DNA of 64,000 bases. Source: Panonychus citri (lineage: Eukaryota > Arthropoda > Arachnida > Trombidiformes > Tetranychidae). Under the pieces are notes generated by a model, which was not told where the DNA came from, made no database searches, and saw only the letters and a list, made by a program, of their open reading frames with translations. Shown here in pieces: positions 40,901 to 50,691 of this stretch (the first letter of the stretch is position 1; every line of letters begins with the position of its first letter). Both the position numbers and the translations under genes were made by a program. Where the stretch lies: assembly GCF_014898815.1 (NCBI RefSeq), contig NW_026515416.1, positions 1,364,001 to 1,428,000 of the forward strand, read 5' to 3'.

Positions 40901-42598
40901 AATTAGCACGGAATAAAAATGTTAATCCAATTGAATCGACGTTCGATGCTCCGTTTTTCATGGCCTGGTACGCGTCTCTCTGGAACGTACTTTTCCTACC
41001 GATATTTGCTTCATTCAAAGTCTGTTGTTTCAATAAAGATAAAACATCAACCAAGAAGATGATTGTGTAAGTTGAAAGGTTCAATTCGATTAACTGATTG
41101 TTGGCTAATTGTTTGTGTTCTATGGGTTCATTAATGTTTTTCTTTATATTAATTCAGTGAATCTATTCAACAATTCATGGAAAGAGGTTTTCTTTATTAC
41201 AATTTTTCACTCGATGTGGCTTATTCTGTATTCTATGGATTCTATCTAATTATCTTCTAATTTATACCATTCGAAAATTGGACACTACGGTTGTCGTGGC
41301 TCTTTTTGCTTGTTCCGTTTCCTTTGTCTATTTACTTTCATGGGTTGTACTTCATCAGCAGTTTGTTGGAATCAGGGTAAGTTTCAATTTCTCTTAATTT
41401 TCATCTAATCATCAAGAGTTAATTGTCTATCGTCACTTTGTTCATGATCAGATCGTTGGGTTCATACTTTGTAACACTGGAACTGCCTTGTTGGCTTATA
41501 TGGATGGTGTTAACCGAACGACTCTTTCCAATGTTTTAATTGCGATGATTGCTTGTTGTGCTGCAGCAATTTACAAGGTAATTAATTGTTAGTTCGATTA
41601 TTATCTGGGTACAATTGATTGATTGTTTCATTTTCTTTCGGAAGGTTTTTTACAAACGAACCTTAGGTTATACCACTTTCGCTCAAACTTCACTATTTTT
41701 CACTCTGGTGGGTTTTATGAATGCCTTTCTTATCTGGCCCATGGTATTGTTGCTTTATTTCACTGGGGCGGAAGTGATGTCCTGGTCACAAATTCCCTGG
41801 CTTCCGCTTTCAGGGGCAGCAGCCTTAAGTTTAAATGCTAACCTATTGGGAAGCTTTGGTCTCTGTTGGACTTATGAAATGTTTCTCACCCTCGGGCTTT
41901 TATTTGCAATACCTTTTTCAGCTGGTAAGTGGCCAAAGATCATCATAATTAACCAATTATCTATTGGTTATCATTGATTAATTTGATAGTTTCCATGGTG
42001 AAATCCAATCATGAACAACTCATACTTTTCAACATTCATCTGTGATTAATATTAATATTAATATTTAGTTGTTTGGTTATCACCAAATAATCAATCATGT
42101 TAGAAAACTTAATCAATGATTTAATCAATATAAAAGTGAATCAATCAAAAAAACATTATGATACAATAATCATAATCCGATTGATGAATTAATGATTAAC
42201 CAATAATAATAATCGGATAAATAATATGAGTAATTCATCATGAAAAACAATGATGATGAAAATAAAAAGTATTTCAAGTTATAATTGATTGGAAATGAAT
42301 TGAATCTATTATATGAATTAATGATTGGTGTTAATTGTTTGCTGTTTCAGTGATCGATGCTACAATTTACAAGGTCAGTTTCAAGGAGATGAAACTTGGA
42401 GGTATCTTGTTAATTATGTTTGGTTTTATAATTGTCTTATTACCCGACAATTGGAATCAATATTTGGCCAATATACTGAGGTCACGATTAGCTAAATGGA
42501 AACGAAATGAACAATTGAAAAAAAACGGATCAAGGGTCCAGGATACAACGACGGCTCAACTGTCACGACTAAGAACACCGAGCGGAAGAGTCAAATGA
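32590..42598 (+). CDS. SLC35F3/F4-like solute carrier (EamA/DMT superfamily)
   Basis: Seven exons join in phase into 484 residues: 32590-32752, 40094-40371, 40897-41066, 41187-41376, 41452-41577, 41645-41924 and 42351-42598. The N-terminal exon (MDSPKTVILELND, with a His-rich patch) is cytosolic. The rest is a ~10-helix drug/metabolite-transporter fold. Family landmarks are KWSRGILLTLIISFSWVGTF (TM1), FDAPFFMAWYASLWNVLF, LDTTVVVALFACSVSFVYLL, YMDGV, AAIYKVFYKRTLG and the terminal PDNW segment, matching SLC35F3/F4. The human relative SLC35F3 has been linked to thiamine transport; the substrate here is unknown. Intron 1 is 7.3 kb and the others are mostly short. The acceptor of exon 4 (GAAAGAG|GTTTTC) was chosen because the nearer TTCAG site at 41157 shifts the frame. 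Confidence 0.9.
35437..35466. repeat. (GAT)n microsatellite
   Basis: About ten GAT units. The poly-Asp ORF read through it has no other support. Confidence 0.9.
37909..37938. repeat. (CT)n microsatellite
   Basis: An uninterrupted CT run of about 14 units, followed by further pyrimidine-rich sequence to about 38000. Confidence 0.9.
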
Positions 42599-43989
42599 TG
42601 ATGATTAAAGGTAATAATAGTGATTACAATCAATCAGCTGCTAATGGTAAACGATTATCATCTTCATCATCGACATCGTCAACAATCAAATTACCTTATC
42701 ATTGATTGTTACGGAAGCCGAAACGGACTATCCTGAGACCCGAAAAAAAAACAACACCGATAACGAAACTTGTATACAAATGTTGTCCCTTGTTCATAAT
42801 TGAATCAACATTTAATTGCTGAATCAAATTTAAATCAACTCGCAATAATCAATCATTTTTGGTAATCATCACATGGAATCAATGACACAATCAATGCTAA
42901 TGCAATTTAATTTTCAATTTTTCATTATTTTGCTCATTGATTGTCATTAACAATCTAATCCTGTTGGCACAATTAACTAATTTTATTTTCTATTTTGTTT
43001 TGTTATTATCCCCAATTGTTATCAATTGATTACCTATTATGTTAGTTAATTGATTGTAATCAATTTCGGTTTATTTAATATTATGGTTTTGTGTTTTAGT
43101 TACAATCAATAAATTGTGGTTTATTGTTATTATTAATATAATATTATAAGTTTAATTGGTAGTACTCTTGACAATCACAATTAGATTGTTATAAAATAAA
43201 TTTGCTATTGGTTAATTGTTACAAATATTTATTTTTCTGCTCTTTGCTTAATTGCAAATGATTAATTAATTATAAATATATCACTGATGGCAATCAAATA
43301 ATATTAATTATAATTGTATTTACCTTTTTGTTTCTTAAATTTGATTAAATTAAGTTTTCTTACCACAATTAGTAGTATTGTAAGAATCAACTAAAAGTCA
43401 AAGTGTATTTATATTAATTATTATGATTATATAATAATAATTAATTGTTATTAGAAGTGGTTAATAATAATAACCAATAACTGCTCATTTTTAAATTGCT
43501 ACAATCCTGTGATTAAATTATGATTAAAATCTAATTATATGATTACAATCGAGAATCATTTTATTTGAGAAACTTTTTCTCTTTAAGTGGAAACAAAAAT
43601 ATAAACCAAACAATTAGTTAATTGCATGGAAATGTTTAAATTTATCGTAAAAGGTGAAAGAGAAATTAAACTTAATTAAGATCTGTTTGTGATTAATTCC
43701 ATCCAAGGCAAGTAATTGATTAGATTGTTACTGAGATTGTTAATGAATTAGATTTTTGGAAAATTTTTAGTTTTAAAAAGTAGTGAGATTGTGAATCTCT
43801 GTTAAATAGTCATTAGTTAATTAGTGTTTTAAAAGATTAGTTGAGACAATTTAATCTTCATTAAGTGCAGATTATAATTAATGAAGGAGAAAAAAACGTT
43901 CAAATAGTTAATTGGATAGTTACCCCCAGTTGAGAATTGATATAAAGGTAAAGATAATCAGTTAATTCCAGAGTTTTTTTAGATTAGAT
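42599..43989. other. SLC35F-like 3' UTR and AT-rich gap
   Basis: This is the space between convergent genes. It is very AT-rich with many ATTAATTG words. I see no gene. Confidence 0.5.
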
Positions 43990-45166
43990 TCATTCAACAA
44001 AATCTACTCCGACTTGTTTGAGAATCTCATCACTAATTTCACGAATGGTTAATATATCGTCGAGTGGTAAAATTGGACTTTCGGTTAGACCTTTGACCAA
44101 ACATTCGTGGACATGTTGAGCTTCAAAGGTCAAAAGCCGCTGTTGGCGAAATTGTAACTTGCAACAGTTTCGGGAACTTGGAATTCAAAGTTTTCCTCCG
44201 TGGAAAGATTTTCACCAGTTAACATGACCACTTTTGTTGGACACCAGAAAGGAGATAATATTTTCAGAATTCCTTTGGTACCAATAATGTGAGCTTCATT
44301 GGACATTTGTCCTCGAATAGTATTGGACATAGAGGCTACTTGACCATCAGAATATTTGAAAGCAACGGAGATTGACTCATCGATACCTATCAATGGAAAT
44401 GGATTCAATTGAATATTAATTGTTTCTTTTAAATTGTAGAAATATTGAGAGAAATAGTTGACAAACTGACCATCTTCATTGAGATGTCCGGTTGCCATTA
44501 TTTGTGTTGGTTTCTTGTTACCAATACACATTTGGATGACATTAATTGTGTAAACACCGAGATCAAGAACGGTTCCACCACCAGAAGCTTTTTTGGTTAA
44601 CCTTTCAACTTTGGTTAAATCATAGCCAAAAGTTGCATTGACCGAGACAATATCACCAATCGCCTTTGATTTAATTTTATCCATAACTAAAGCATAGGCA
44701 GGATTAAATCGAGACCAAATTGCTTCCATTAAGAACAAATTTTTGGATTTAGCGAGAGCGATCAACTCTTTCGTTCCTTTCACAGTCATGGTGATTGATT
44801 TTTCCATGAGAACATGTTTACCAGCCTCTAGCATGAGTCTTCCAGTCCACAAATGATGGGACATAACAGTTCCTATGTAAACAACCTGGACTTCAGGATC
44901 TTTGGCAAGCTCTTCATAGGAACCATAAGCTCGGGCGATATTGTGAGTGGAAGCAAATTTCTTGGCATCTTCAAGGTTACGAGCAGCAACAGCAACTACC
45001 TGTTAAAATCAACAAGATAATCAAATTAAAAGGTAATCGTCAAAATTTCCATGGCCACTTTTCCTAAAGACTTTACCTGATGTTCCTTTGGGTTTAAACT
45101 ACGGACACAAACGGTAAAATCGTGAGAGATTAAACCAGCGCTTAAGATTCCCCACTTGGTGGTCAT
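43990..45166 (-). CDS. Dimeric dihydrodiol dehydrogenase-type oxidoreductase (Gfo/Idh/MocA), frameshifted
   Basis: Two exons are supported: 45077-45166 (30 codons) and 43990-44999. The start is MTTKWGILSAGLISHDFT, the Rossmann nucleotide-binding motif of the trans-1,2-dihydrobenzene-1,2-diol dehydrogenase family. Further landmarks are VVAVAARNLEDAKKFA, YGSYEELAKDPEV, the catalytic-lysine region HVLMEKSITM, FLMEAIWSRF and GGGTVLDLGVYTI. The family oxidises xenobiotic diols or reduces sugars and dicarbonyls with NADP(H). Near the end, the frame stops after YNFANSGF at 44130, yet the next frame continues with the expected tail (TFEAQHVHEC ... KQVGVDFVE) to a TGA at 43990. One base appears to be missing in the AAAA run at 44132-44135. 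With it restored the family length is reached. Either assembly error or true loss of the last ~48 residues would explain this. Confidence 0.85.
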
Positions 45167-45650
45167 TTTGTTTAATCGGAAAGAAGAAGAAAAAAAATTA
45201 GAAACAATTTAATCTCACAGGTTAAGACTTCAACTGATTCTCAGAGAGCAGAGAATAATCTTCACTCTTAAATACATGGAGATAATGATAACGAATCTAA
45301 GATATTCCAGAATCTACCAAACAGGTGGTTGGAATGATTAGTTAATCAAAAAAGTTAATTGTCTACAAAACAAGCGACACGTCGATGAATCGATAAAAAG
45401 TATCGATGACGTTACCATGGAAACGATGATTTCTCATCACATGTTAACTTGTATCACGTTTTTAACTCAAATTATTTTTTATTTTCGTCTCTCAAATTAA
45501 TCAATTTTTCATTCGTTTCTAATTAATTGTTGATTATTTTTGTTCAGTTTTTCTAATTCTTAAATTGGCTGTTGAAGTTTTGTATAATTTCTTCCTCTTC
45601 TTTTTCATATTCTTTTTGGTTTTCTTTCTCTTTTCTTTTCTTTTCCTCCA
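45167..45650. promoter_or_regulatory. Divergent promoter region between the dehydrogenase and the NOL11-like gene
   Basis: The region lies between two divergent start codons. It has an interrupted inverted repeat CGATAAAAAGTATCG around 45390, followed by GATGACGTTACC. A pyrimidine-rich tract precedes the + strand ATG. Promoter function is inferred from position. Confidence 0.4.
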
Positions 45651-46393
45651 ATGGCCTCTTTTGGAGATGTTGCAACTATAAGAACTTTCATTGATCCATT
45701 TACCTTTGTATCTCCATGTGTTACACCTTATGGATCAGATAAAATAATTCTCAGTGAAAGTAAACATCTTGCTGTTCTTTACGATCTAAACACTTGCCTG
45801 CCCACTAAATGTTGGACTTTCTCAGAATTAGATCCACTGGTTTCGCCCTTTATATATGACCACGTGAATGAGAAATTTATTGCTGTTAAACAGTTGAAAG
45901 TAGCTTTGTTTAAATGTGATTCGGAAGATGATCTTATCCAGATTAAATTGGGAAAGTTGGTTCACTGTTTGATTACCAATCCTATTAAAGAGTCTTTGGT
46001 ACTATTTAAAAATGGTTATATTCGACCCTTGAGCTGGGTGATTGGTGACAAAGGTAAAACCACTGGACCAGATATCATTCCAAAGAATGAGGAGATTCTT
46101 AAAACTATCATCAATCAATTCAGTCCGGAATTTTCTTGGGTTGCACTTTTAACCAAAACCCAAAACTGTTTCAATAAGCTCTATATGATTAAGGCCAATT
46201 TAGCTGAAGAAAAAGGTGAATTGGAGGCCAAGTATACTGTTAAACAACAGTACAAATGTCTTACTATGAGGAAAAATGGTCAACCAATTGGTTTAACTGA
46301 AACTGGACAAATTAATCTTCTATTGGTAGAAGGAGAACAACAATTGGTAAGAATTTTTTTCCACGCTAATTATTGAGATCATCAAATTAATCA

Positions 46394-46433
<40 letters not shown>

Positions 46434-47377
46434 ACTCACAGATAACTCTTTACAATTGTTCAGTGGTTAGTGCCTTATGTTTACCGGAAGAAGACACTTT
46501 AGCTGTTGTCGTAAAAGAAGACCAATCATATACACTGAAGATAATCAACCTTAAATATAAGGTGATCACCAGCCAGCTTTCCCTTGAAATTGAACCACTT
46601 GCTGATTTCATATCACAATCAAATGGCAATATTTTCATCGCCAGTCGTAAAGCAATGTTGTCCATTCAATATGAGATCAAACCGGCATCATTGGCCAGTG
46701 TGATGGGCAAAAATTTACTTGCCAGAGAATCAACAACCTTAAACATAACCTCAACCACCAGTCCTCTCAAAAGAAAAGCTTCTTCTTCACCAGATCACAT
46801 TTTCCTCGATTCATCAACCGACATCAAATTAACATCATCATCATTGAATGAAAATATTTCTCTCAATGATCTAAAAAAGCTATTACCCAAATCTGGTGAA
46901 CTATTATCCGAAAAGGCCATTTTTTCCGCTTTAGCAACTATTCTTAAGTCAAAGTGTTTCTCACCATTGGATGATTCGTCCAAGCAAATATTAGATACAA
47001 TTATCTCTCGACCATTTAATCATCAATTTATGGTAAACGTTGTTAAATCAGCAAACCTTACGGTCGATCAATTTATTCAAATAAGTGATATTCTAATTGA
47101 AATGCTTTCTATTGATAATGGTTATATTATCGATTGGTTAATCGTTATACTGGATGCGTGTTTAAAATTGTTACTATTCACAAGGACTGATGTGATTAAA
47201 AATACTCTTAAAAAATTAGGAAATAAATTACAATTAATGGACGAATCATTGGAAAAATGTCAAACAATATCAAATCTATTAGATGATCTATTAACATCTA
47301 AGACGAAATTATCTATCAATCAAATGTATAATGGTGTAAAACATGATAAATATTGTATCGAGATTCTTGAATTATAA
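45651..47377 (+). CDS. NOL11-like nucleolar protein (U3 processome, t-UTP)
   Basis: Two exons, 45651-46346 and 46442-47377, join in phase 0 to give 543 residues, start MASFGDVATI, stop TAA. The N-terminal ~320 residues have alternating short hydrophobic strands (AVLYDLNT, CLITNPIKESLVLFKNG, IKVGQINLLL-like) as in a beta-propeller. A basic linker with LKRKASS follows, and the C-terminal part is helical with IIDWLIVILDACLKLLL, resembling the C-terminal domain of NOL11. In animals NOL11 belongs to the t-UTP complex, which promotes rRNA transcription and early 18S processing in the nucleolus. It is shorter than human NOL11. The family call rests on the C-terminal block and overall shape, so it is moderate. 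Confidence 0.55.
46397..46430. repeat. (CT)n run in the NOL11-like intron
   Basis: About 16 CT units form an extended polypyrimidine tract just before the intron's acceptor at 46440-46441. Confidence 0.9.
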
Positions 47378-47532
47378 ATATAAATTTTTCATTTTCATTA
47401 ATCTAATTAATCAAATCTCAACTTTTCTTCCACTTTGGCTTAATGGAAAATTAAATCATGGAGAGTGCAATGATTAACAGATAGTTTTGACAAGTGGTTT
47501 ATTATTATTTAGATGTTTAGTTTAATAATTAA

Positions 47533-48021
47533 TTAAGCAACCAACTCATAAGCTAATGGAGATAAACTGACAGGCTTGTTTACACGAGTGACCCTAACAA
47601 AATGTCCTTCTCTGGGTCCAATCGGTTGTCGCTTAAGGTTTGGTCGTTTAACTCCTTTTTCCTTGGCGAACTTTTTGAGTTCCTCGTTTTCCTTAACACG
47701 TGTTAGAAAATCTTGTCGACACTTGGAATGAGAAACATGTTCAATCCTAATGTTAATCTTTTTAGGGATAATTCGATTGCGAACTCGCTTGTTAACAACC
47801 ACACCAAGAGCATGTTGAGTTACATTGAAAACACGTCCAGTTTTCCCATGGTAAAATTTGAAAGGCATTCCCTTGTGGAAAGCACCATTACCTTTGATAT
47901 CGACAATGTCACCTCGCTTGTAAACCTTCAAAAAGGTTGAAAGATGTTCAGCTCCTCGCCTTCTGAATTTACGGGCAAAAGTGTACCTGGTACCACGGCG
48001 ATAACCCTTAGTGTTAGTCAT
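47533..48021 (-). CDS. RpL21: 60S ribosomal protein L21 (eL21)
   Basis: A single coding exon gives 162 residues, against about 160 in human eL21. Conserved segments include MTNTKGYRRGTRY, YKRGDIVDIKGNG, the near-invariant YHGKTGRVFNVTQHA, RIEHVSHSKCR and the C-terminal LAYELVA. It is a structural protein of the large ribosomal subunit. The ATG is preceded immediately by a splice acceptor (CTTTATAG|ATG), and a good donor (AAAG|GTGAGT) lies at about 48138. The gene therefore has an intron of about 117 nt right at the edge of its 5' UTR, a common arrangement for ribosomal protein genes. Confidence 0.97.
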   Translation of the reverse strand: MTNTKGYRRGTRYTFARKFRRRGAEHLSTFLKVYKRGDIVDIKGNGAFHKGMPFKFYHGKTGRVFNVTQHALGVVVNKRVRNRIIPKKINIRIEHVSHSKCRQDFLTRVKENEELKKFAKEKGVKRPNLKRQPIGPREGHFVRVTRVNKPVSLSPLAYELVA

Positions 48022-48138
48022 CTATAAAGAAGAGAAGAAAAAATATCCAATAGAACAAAAATTAAACACAAAGAACAAAAAACAACCAAACAAAGTGATT
48101 AACCTGCTGATAGAAATTAAATCACAACTAAAACTCAC
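48022..48138 (-). other. 5' UTR intron of RpL21
   Basis: The donor is GTGAGT at 48133-48138 (read on -) and the acceptor TTTATAG abuts the start codon. Confidence 0.6.
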
Positions 48139-48420
48139 CTTTGAATTTAATCAATTATTAAATTAACAGTAATTAAAACAAAACACAATTTGTTAAGCCA
48201 GAAAATGTAAAGTAACAAAAACACAAAATCCAATCGGAAACGGAAAAGAATAAAATGGAAAAAGTTAATTCTCTCAACTATAGATGTCGCTATGAGTCGA
48301 ATTTTTGGAGAAAAATTAATTCAAATTTTTAATTCTCGATAAATGAAGATGAATATTGATTGTTAATCAACAGTTAAATTTCTACTTTAATTACATGAAA
48401 TATTTGATTATCTTCTAATT

Positions 48421-48762
48421 ACAATGATTAGATGACTCTCTGTGTGGGCCATCAACTTATTCTTTCAATGTTTTCGTCCATTTGTCATCTAGACTGTTTT
48501 CCTTTTAAATCCAATCAAATTAACCGAAGCCTTAATTTTTTCTGATAATTTCAATTCTAGTCATAAGAATAATCAAATTTTCTTGAGTATTAATTATTAT
48601 CATTTTGATGTTACGAGATTAAGCTTTGGATCTTTGTCTCATCAAATGAAACACGTTAATCTTATTTTCAACTTAAATGTATAACTAATTCAATTTTATT
48701 TACTCTCGTTTAAAAAGTAAACCAGAGTTAAACAGTTAAAAGCACTTTTAGTGAGAGATTAA
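48421..48762 (+). pseudogene. Decayed 5' remnant of an ABCA gene (promoter plus first codons)
   Basis: This stretch aligns along its length with 50367-50750, the upstream region and start of the intact ABCA gene. Shared words include GACTCTCTGTGT, CATCAACT(C/T)ATTCTTTC, CATCTAGACTGTTTTCCTT, AAGCTTTGGATCTTTGTCT and GAAACACGTTAATCTTATTT. At the end, AAACAGTTAAAAGCACTTTTAG matches the codons for KQLKALF, but the ATG and preceding codons are deleted and the similarity then stops. It is a leftover of an older tandem copy. Confidence 0.8.
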
Positions 48763-48968
48763 ATCTAATCATGATTGATTAGAACCATTTGAGAATCGAT
48801 CAACTTTTAACAGCCAGTGACTGGATCACTATATGATCAACTGAGTTGTCGAGCTTTCGACTGATACTTCAGAAAGCTCACTAACTCGCTTGCATCGGCT
48901 AAGCTTCGGAGTCCATTTTATTTGGTGATCTTTCTTCGAGCCCATTTCAGATCGGTAATTTATTCAAG

Positions 48969-49298
48969 AAAAATGTCTCACTTCTGATGAAAGTTTTAAT
49001 TCCACTTTCTTTTTTTTGAATACTTATGAAAGTTTAAAATCTCATCCCGAAATAAATGGCGAAACTTTAATCCAATTCAATGTTGTTGAAAAGCATCTTC
49101 ACCGGTCAATTGATGTGCCCATAGATTGGGAAATGGTCAAGGAAGATCTTAAGATAGTGGTTCATCAATCATACAATCAAATTCTATCGAAAGTCAGGAG
49201 GTTTGTTCTGGTGATCGGCTTTTTCAAAGTCGATGTTCAATTGAAAATTTAAATTTGAATTTACTCTCGATGTTTTCATTTCTTTTTCCAGATACTAG
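48969..49298 (+). CDS. Possible short orphan gene end or gene fragment
   Basis: One frame stays open from about 48959 to 49252 with normal-looking composition (for example SHPEINGETLIQF and VVHQSYNQILSKV) and no recognised domain. A GT...CCAG intron with a strong polypyrimidine end (about 49201-49291) would join it to a short exon ending in a stop, giving ...SKVRRY. No convincing start was found. It may be the last part of a gene rearranged by the ABCA duplication, or a pseudogene. Confidence 0.25.
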
Positions 49299-49326
49299 AT
49301 GGAGACACTTGTTCGAATTAAATGTA

Positions 49327-50218
49327 CAGTCAGACCTCTCATATTTTAACACTTTCATTTATTTGTAACACCCTGGTGGGTGCAATGATTTAACATTCTA
49401 ACTACAGTTTATGTGCTGTAGCTCCTCCTGGGGAGGAAAGTTGTTCCAGACAACTTCAGGGAGGTAATTACAATAGATTTGGTTTACAAATTATTAGGTA
49501 AAAACAAAAGAAAATTTACAAATTATATTAATTGACTGGTGGTTAGTTTGATTGTCCAAAGGTCCAATTTGATGATTGTAAATAAGTACCAAGGGTTGAG
49601 GTGGAAGTGGAGATGAGGTCCAAATAAGTTTAACTCATTAGGTATGATACAAAGAAAGGGAGAAAATAAAATTAGAATTTAAATCTTTTAAGATGTGAAA
49701 ACAATTATTTTGATTATAAATGTTTTAATCAATTTGTTTAACTGTATTTAAAGTATAAAGTTTAAAGTATAAAGTTTAAAGTATGAGTTAGAGAAAAGAA
49801 AGTTGTATCAAATTACCAACAAAACTTACCAAGAGAACAAAAATGGTTGAAGTTATTACGACGCAATAAGAGTCTCAGTTTTAAGAGTAACAAAAAACAA
49901 CTGAAGTAACTGTTGAACTATCGTGATTTCGGTACCAACTTGATCCGTGTGACAAGATAAACAATAATAACATGAAATTAAATTTTAAATTCACAGGTAG
50001 AGTTAATTAAATTAAAGTTTATCAGGAGCGATAAAAAATTTCATATTTTAACAAAATCGCTCCATCTATTGGGTTTTAGGTTTGTCCTCAATCTTTTTCC
50101 ATGGGAAATTAAATAACACATATTCTCAATCAATTTCAGCCAATCACATCTCTTCATAGACTAGTGACATCTACTGGATTTACCTACCCGTTTTGTTAAA
50201 ATATGAGAGGTCTGACTG
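49327..50218. mobile_element. Non-autonomous pogo/Tigger-like element (MITE), 0.9 kb
   Basis: The ends are 25-bp perfect inverted repeats beginning CAGTCAGACCTCTCATATTT, at 49327-49351 and 50194-50218. A TA dinucleotide sits on each side (49325-49326 and 50219-50220), the expected target duplication for Tc1/mariner-superfamily elements. TIRs starting CAGT(C)...ACCTCTC are typical of the pogo/Tigger/Jerky group. No transposase ORF remains inside. An internal short tandem repeat of AAAGTATAAAGTTT lies near 49749-49785. Confidence 0.85.
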
Positions 50219-50691
50219 TAGTATCTCTTAGTTACTTTTTGTTTGTTTATTTGATTCCTTTGGATGCCAGGATATTACTCATCACCTGAGTTAATATTTG
50301 ATCATTTTGTATGTTACAAACCATCTTAATCGTTAATTTTATTGTGTTAAATCAATTAATTAATTACAATGATCAGAAGACTCTCTGTGTCTAGTTGGCC
50401 ATCAACTCATTCTTTCAATGTTTCCGTCCATTTTCATCTAGACTGTTTTCCTTATAAATCCAATATTGACCAATGTAATTAACCAAAGCCTTAATTTTTT
50501 TTTTCTGACAATTTCAATTCTAGTTACAAGAATTATCAACTTCAGTATTAATCATTATCCCTTTTGCTGTTACGAAATTAAGCTTTGGATCTTTGTCTCT
50601 CATCAAATGAAACACGTTAATCTTATTTTCAACTTACATGTATAACTAATTCAATTTTATTTACTCTCGTTCAAAAAAGTAAACTAGAGAA
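50219..50691 (+). promoter_or_regulatory. Upstream region of the intact ABCA gene
   Basis: This lies directly upstream of the ATG at 50692 and is shared with the remnant at 48421-48762. Conservation of this block between copies reflects duplication. Individual promoter elements are not recognised. Confidence 0.4.

Noticed and set aside
41158..41186. Nearer acceptor (TTCAG at 41157) for SLC35F-like exon 4
   Set aside because: It gives an in-frame stop and loses the conserved helix. The acceptor at 41186 restores the family sequence.
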